DNA of 64,000 nucleotides from NCBI GenBank assembly GCA_013339765.2, contig CM023449.1:36224353-36288352 (forward strand), in the 5' to 3' direction. This DNA comes from Haemaphysalis longicornis (lineage: Eukaryota; Arthropoda; Arachnida; Ixodida; Ixodidae). Position numbers and translations under genes: made by a program. The notes beneath the pieces are model-generated. The model was not told the origin of the DNA and searched no databases. It saw only the letters and a program-made list of their open reading frames with translations. Below, piece after piece: positions 13,101-20,100 of this stretch. The stretch's first letter is position 1, and every line of letters starts with the position of its first letter.

Positions 13101-16100
13101 TAAACTCTGTGAAACTTGCCAGTCTTGCTGCCTTTTTTCCCCCGTTGATTTCAAATATGCCATTGCTTCTTGAGTAAGTCAATTAGTTCCCAAGATAATA
13201 CAACATAATTAGTCATTTTTGGAGGAACAATAGACAAAACAGTGTTGGTCATAAAACTGTAATCTTCACATTTCCCAACACTGTGGACCCTGGTGAATGC
13301 AATAAAGGAAGCAGTTTCTTGATGCATCGCTTGGAACTAATCTAACAGATCCTTAAACTTTGGTGGCACCAGTAGCAAGGAACCATTTCGAATGCCCATT
13401 TCAAACACCAAAGTTTAATGAGCTGTAAAATAAGCTCTAAGCGGCGCATCAAAAAACCGATTCCCTTATTGCATTCACCACGGTTCATAGTGTTGGAAAC
13501 TATAAAGATTACATTTCTATGACCAACACTGCTTTGTCTGTTGTTCCTCCAAAACTGGCTAATTCTCTCAGGAACTAATTGACCGACTAAAAAATAATGG
13601 CATATTTGAAATGAGCAGGAAAAAAGGAGCAGACTTATATTTACTCAATGAAGGTCGAGAAGCTTGGAAGACGTCAATATATCTTTTATACACGCCGGCT
13701 TGAGATGAGGGCGTCGGCGTTTCGTGAGGTGTACGCGACCCCTGAGGACCTGTACTACGTTCACCGCATGCGGGCATCAGCCGCAGTCGTAAACCCGAGC
13801 CCGGCCGGCGGCAACGCTGGCCGGCCATGAAAGGTGCCGACGGCGCCCACACGCTGGAGTGCCCCCCAACATTTATCTTGCTTGCGGAAACATTGAGAAT
13901 GCGAGCCCGTCTGAGTGAGGATTCTATTATTGAGTACGCATTGCCTGCTTCCGCTAAAGCAGTGGCTGCTTGCTTGGCCAGTATAATAGAAGCCGAGACA
14001 ACCTGTGCCGCATCAGCGAACTCGCCCGAAAGCTAGTGGCGACGGTGTGCTCATAATCTAGTAACAGTTCTTGGACTATAATACCCCTCAGGGGGATAAG
14101 ATATCCCCGGCACTTTAGCGACGAAAGCTTCCGGAAGAACTATCGTTGAAGCGGGCTCATTACGCTTGTTGCTAACAGCGAGGAGTTGATAAAGAGGGTT
14201 TACAGGAAGTCCGGGGTGAAATATACTCGAACATTTTAGTTCCCCTCGAGCCAAAGGGCGAGACAGCGCTTCTTTCTTTCTTTTTTTTTTTTCTGTTGTT
14301 ACCGAGCCAGATTGCCACATTTTTGACTGCTAAAGGGAATTTTTGTTTGTTTTCTTAAAAACTAGTAATATGTGTGCTTTTTAATAAAAGCATGTTTTCA
14401 CTTCGGGGCATATGTAATTGTAGCTTGGACGGTTGTTTAACTATATATTCTTCGTCTTTATAGACACTACTGCGGCGAAAGTATTTATTTACAGTGTTAC
14501 ATTTTTGACAACTGAAAACGGGTTTAAAAATTGACGCTACAAGCCTAAAGCGGTCTATTGAGATATTCTAGAAGTTTCACGAAAGCTTACTTCAAATTTT
14601 ATGATTTTTGGACGCTGGCCGTACACAAGTACGTAAGAAATGACATCAACGTACAAAATATTTATGGTGTCTTGTTTTAAGTGTAGCTTGCGTGGCAATA
14701 ACTAACCGGTTTCTATTTTTATGCACAAGGCCAAGTCTTTTGAGAATTAATTATATTCGCGTAAGGCATAAACGGAAGCCGACAGCAGCATGTGCGGTTG
14801 AAAAGAGTCCTTGCTCAATAGAGTCTCCCAAGCTAGGGATGAGTCAATAAAGATGGTAATACGGAATCGCCCCATATGCCAAGCAGCGGGGTAATGCAAG
14901 AGTAGCTCGACTTTCGATATTAAGAGTTAATTTACCCAATCATGTCCCATCGAATGTGAGCTCCTTGGGACTGCAAACACGAAAGCGCAGTTCGAAAGCA
15001 GTGCCCTTGATTCAACACGTCTCTGAATGTGATTAAATGAAGCAGATACGACAAAGACTGACCCTCAAGTCAAACATAGCCTCTAATATTAGCAGATGTG
15101 TGCAGTTTTCATCGTGGAGAAGCAAAAATTTGTTTTGGAGAGTTATTTTAAACTGCTCCGTCATGTCTCTGACTGACATCATACTAGGTTTTTTTAACTT
15201 TTCACGAGTTTCCTTCTTTCTGTTTTGAGGTTCAGGTTTAGCTTGCATCTATCCAGCACAAAGAAAACTTCAGGCAGTCGCCCAAACCAATTGAGCTCAT
15301 CAGGAGTCTGGCCGTTCGATACGCGAGCTTATTTTGTAGCCGTACGGCCGCATTTCAGGGGAATGTTATATGGCCATTGAGATAATTGAAACTTGTGTGG
15401 CTACTAATTGGTTCTAGAAGTATTTTGTGTACAGATGTTATCCTAGAATCTACCAAAGTAGGCGAAGGAATAGGAGAACTAGGGAGGGGGAAGAAGCTAT
15501 CGCTATTTGATGTGGTAGGCCATCCCTTCGATGTTGCCCTCGAGCAGTCGTGGTTGTCCTATCATTAAATTGGCCGCCTATCTGCTCCTTTCGTTGCAAA
15601 TGTCGTCAAAAGACGATAGTCTTTGTAGACATTTGCCAAGGAAATGCCCCCCTTTGCGTTCCCGCTCACCTCATGCTGTTCCTGTACCGTCGCGCTCATC
15701 CCAAGGTAAATACACTAAAGCTTTGCGCAAGGCGATTTGAATTTACCGCGTTCCACTGCTACAGGCCGGGTTCCTCAATGCCAGAGCTGCAGTACGGAGA
15801 AAAGGAGGCTAGTCGTTAGGAGCACGAAAGCGAATTGATCAACAACTCGAAGGGAAGGACAGGTGTTAATCGGCCAGATTTAGGGGAAATCCCCAAGGTG
15901 GAGTAAGTTTCTGTGAAGGAAAGTTTGACATCCACCTAATTCGCTTTCGCGCCACTAACGACTAGCCTCCTGGTTAGCTCAGTTGGTAGAGCGACTGCTC
16001 CGGTTAAGCAGTGGTCCCGGGTTCGAATCCTGGACCAGGACGAATTTTTCTTCAACTGCGAAGTTTCTGAGAAAGCTGTATAGCTTTCCTTTGTAGCTGT

Positions 16101-17147
16101 ATGGCTGCATTTAAGTGGATGTCAAACTTTCCTTCACAGAAACTTCCTCCACCTTGGGGATTTCCCCTAAATCTGGTCGATTAGAACCACATTGACCTGC
16201 TCCACACGCATTCCAAGCGGAACATGGAACCTATCTCGTGGAACCTTTCGTTACTGTTGCGACTTGATTTCTTAAGATTCCGCCAGGAGCTACAGTGGTG
16301 CGGGTAACAGCAGGCGACGGTTTTCTGCAGTTGATGTAGTATTTCATTTGATATCGCAAAAACCAAGCATCCATGAATTTGTTAATAAAGAAACACTGCA
16401 AATATCACCTATGAATTGATTTTCTGCCTCACATTTGTGTGATGTCTTGTTCTTGTTCCACGATGTTGACAGGTATGAAGATTGCCACCAGACTTAGACG
16501 TTTAGATTTGACTGTGGGTATATAGGACTACTGTGTAGACTCAGTTTCACTTTGGGTGGGTGGCTGAATAGAGTCACAGACAGACAGACAGACCGAAATT
16601 TCTGTGTTTAAGTAGCCCAAGAAAGACTATTGTCTTTAAAAAAGTAATGAAGAATAAGCACTCACAGAAGAGAGTGATGAGCTCCTGGTTCACGTCAAGC
16701 GTGCGGCAGACAGTCTTGATGTCCGGCATCTCATTGTCATTGAGGTTGACACAGCCGGCTGCAAAGAGAACCAGTTTCGGCATGAAGCCGTTTCTCAACA
16801 AATGCTCAGGGTAATAATATAACATGGCATCTAACCCCTTTAAAAGCAACTGTGCAAGTTGGAGACGCCGTAATGTACGTGCACGATTCCAGCAGTAAAT
16901 GGCACCTGGCACCTTTTTAGCGTGGTGACCATGCAACTGTCTTTCCCCTTTTTACTTTGTCCCAGTCAAAAATGCAAAACACAACTGGCAGCCATGGTGC
17001 AATTCGTAGCCAATGTTTTGCAGTTTTCAAGGGGAAAAAAATGGGGAGAAAATTACATGAGAGAAAAACTGGCAAGAATGGCTCGGCGCACTTAGCATCC
17101 CACATTCTCGCAAATTTGAATGAAGTGCTATGATGCGATTGTAACAC

Positions 17148-17190
<43 letters not shown>

Positions 17191-20100
17191 TAATTATACA
17201 AAGAATTAACGATGACGACAACGATGATGATAACCAATAGGTATGGCTTACTATTCCCTCTCCCCCTCTCAGACACCAGATCAAAATGAGAGACGACGTC
17301 GCCAAGCCGTACAAAACCGTGCAAGGTTGAAAAAGGGAAAGATGACTCACTTTCTATTTTTTCCAGAACGTTCAATGTCCGCACGAAAATGCGCACGCAG
17401 TAGTAGCAGTCACTGAAAGAAAAATCTCAGTTTTAATTTATGCTTAGCTACAGAAAAAAAAAAATTCATGAGGACTGATTCGTTGAAAAAATTGTGTATC
17501 AGTAGAATCTCGATGATACGAATCTCGTGGGACCGCGAAAAATATTCGTATCATCCGAAATTCGTATGAACCAACACAGACCAAAAAACTGAGCGCTGAA
17601 AAAAGTTTTTGTTTATTTCTTTTCTTACTTTCGCGTGAACAAATCCGTGATTTTTTTCTTCTTTTTTTAAACCCCCACGTCACAAAGCAGTCCTTTCTGG
17701 AGCGCGTAACGCTTCGCCTAGCTTCGCGCTTGTCTCCTCACTCCCGGTGGCCAAGCTCGCTACACGCCGCAACAGTCAAGCGTGAACCGCATGGTGCGTT
17801 TTTGCACGCGATTCGCACGCCTCGGCTTTGCGCGCGCTGTATTTTCACGGCTGCATTGACAATTTCACGCCCGCGGTATCTCCTACCTCGGTCAGAAAAA
17901 GACGCTGACGACTTGCGAAACGATCGAGACAGCCCGCTGGCTCCGCCCGACATAGAGTTGCCGCCCGAGATGTTTAGGCTTAGCACTCCGGCAGATATTT
18001 TATGGGCGCTTTCACTAGCGGCGCGGATGGTGTTTTATAGTACCGTTTTCGCCAACGTTATCAGCTTCTTTACTGCACAAGAAACTTCGTGTCTGCCTTG
18101 AGCGGCATTTTAAAGAGCGGCTAGAAGCAGTCGCTCAAGCGGCCGTGCCACTATAGTGCCTAGAATATACTCGCGGCCGAAGCCGCCGCCATATTGCCGC
18201 CTCCGGCCGCGGCGCGCGCAGCGTGCGAGAGGTTTCGCGGCGCGCATGGGGCGTGCGGTGCGCGTTTTCGCGAGCAGAAAACAACAGCCCGGCCGTTTCT
18301 GGAGAAAGAAGAGTGACAAATGGGAAGAGAGAGCCGCCACTTGCTTGTTCGGCACTCGGGCGCCTCGCCGGCTCGTTCGTATCATCCGCCGGGCCGCGCA
18401 GGTCCGTTCGTAACAGCCGAAATTTTTCCCATTGCAAACAACGCAATTTTGGCGGGACTTTTCAGAAATTCGTATCATCCCGAAATTCGTATCACCCAGA
18501 ATCGTATCATCGAGATTCTACTGTATTAGCAGCCGGACTATGCCTAAATTACTTCCTTCGAAACAAAGCCCTAGCTTCATCAAGTATTCCCTACACCTCA
18601 CTGGAAACACTGTATAGCGATGAAATGACAAACTGCATAAAAGAAAATCAAACTGCATAAATTAATACCCCGTGTAACAGGTACCAGATATTTGCGATTC
18701 AAATCAAATATAGCAAACACCAAAGCAGCTACTTGAAATTTGACACAGATTTTTCTTTTTCTGCCTTCACAAAATCTCCCACATGCTGGCAATGTTTGAC
18801 CACCGCGACAGTTAACTGCCAAGAGCATCGTGTTTCTGAAGGTAAACACACACCAAAACGTTCTTCGATATCTCAACTTGATATGGAAGTGGTGTGTACA
18901 GCGTAGCAAAAACTGGTGAAATAATAATAATGAAGAAAAAAAGACAGTGCTATGTGTGTAGTCTCCCTTATAGTTTTTTTTCTTTCACAAGTTTTTTTTT
19001 TTCTTTCGGGGGGGAGGCTTGAAGAAAACCTTAGCCACCCTTGAAAAGAAATCCTGGCCATGCACCTGAATAGAACAGTCCGGGCAAAATCTATAACTAG
19101 TATCACAGGTTTGTAGGGTATTTTAAGCCTCGTTGAAAGCAAACTGTGCACAATCAGCAATAATTATTAAAGCGACACTAAAAGGCTGAATAAAATTTTA
19201 TTTTAACTGAAATATCGTATGTTTTGTAACTCTCTTGGCTTTTGTTTGACCAGCAATGATGTGTTACTTGCTGAGAAATACGTAAATAAAGCTGACGTTT
19301 GTTGCACCCGCTTCCATCTTTTCATGACGCAGCAACGGTGTCACAAAATAGGAGCAAATCCCCGGCGGCGCGCGCTCACTCTGGGGACATGGGCGGCGGC
19401 GCACTGGTCTACTACGGCAACGTTTCTTTGTCCAAGGAGGCCGGCTTGTACTTTTGATTTTTCACCGACAGAATAAAAAACACGTTTAGATGCTCGAGCG
19501 GCCGGTGTTCCCGCCTACTCCGGCATCCCAGACCCCCATTGAGCCGGCTTTCGAGCATGCAGGGCTGCGGTGAAGCTACTTTTGAAGTAACAAGGGCCGT
19601 TTCGAATATCAAGCATAACGTCCTGGGCTCCCGGGTGGCGTTGTTCAGGTTGGCGCCTTTATATCACCTCTTCTGGCGATCCCAGCCATCTCACATTATC
19701 TTCTCTCGCGCAACGCGAACCTAGCATGAACTAAACGCTCTTCACGGCAGCCGTGTCCAGTAGTCGTTATTGCCCGCGCAGAGTGATGCACGCTTTGCGG
19801 ATTACCAGTGGTAGCTTGAGGCGAACGGGTGGCTAGGTCAGCTAACCATTTGCAGGAAGTCCATTTCACGGGCGAATATGCTCGAACTGGGAGCACTTTA
19901 CCGATAGCAACATTTTAAATAAAGTGTTATGCCTTGCCCTATTCCTACTCCACCGCATGCAAAGAGGAGGAAATTGGAAGATCAGGCGGCTCGTTTAACC
20001 ACCTGCAGTGCATCTTGTTCCTTTTGCCGATTCTAATCGAGAGACTTTAGCTGCTTTCTGCCAGGTACATTGCTTGCAGAAGCTCACTGTCGTAGTTCGC

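Noticed and set aside
15970..16042. Functional tRNA-Thr(GGT) gene
   Set aside because: The cloverleaf is good, but position 33 is C and the sequence is the head of a dispersed SINE.
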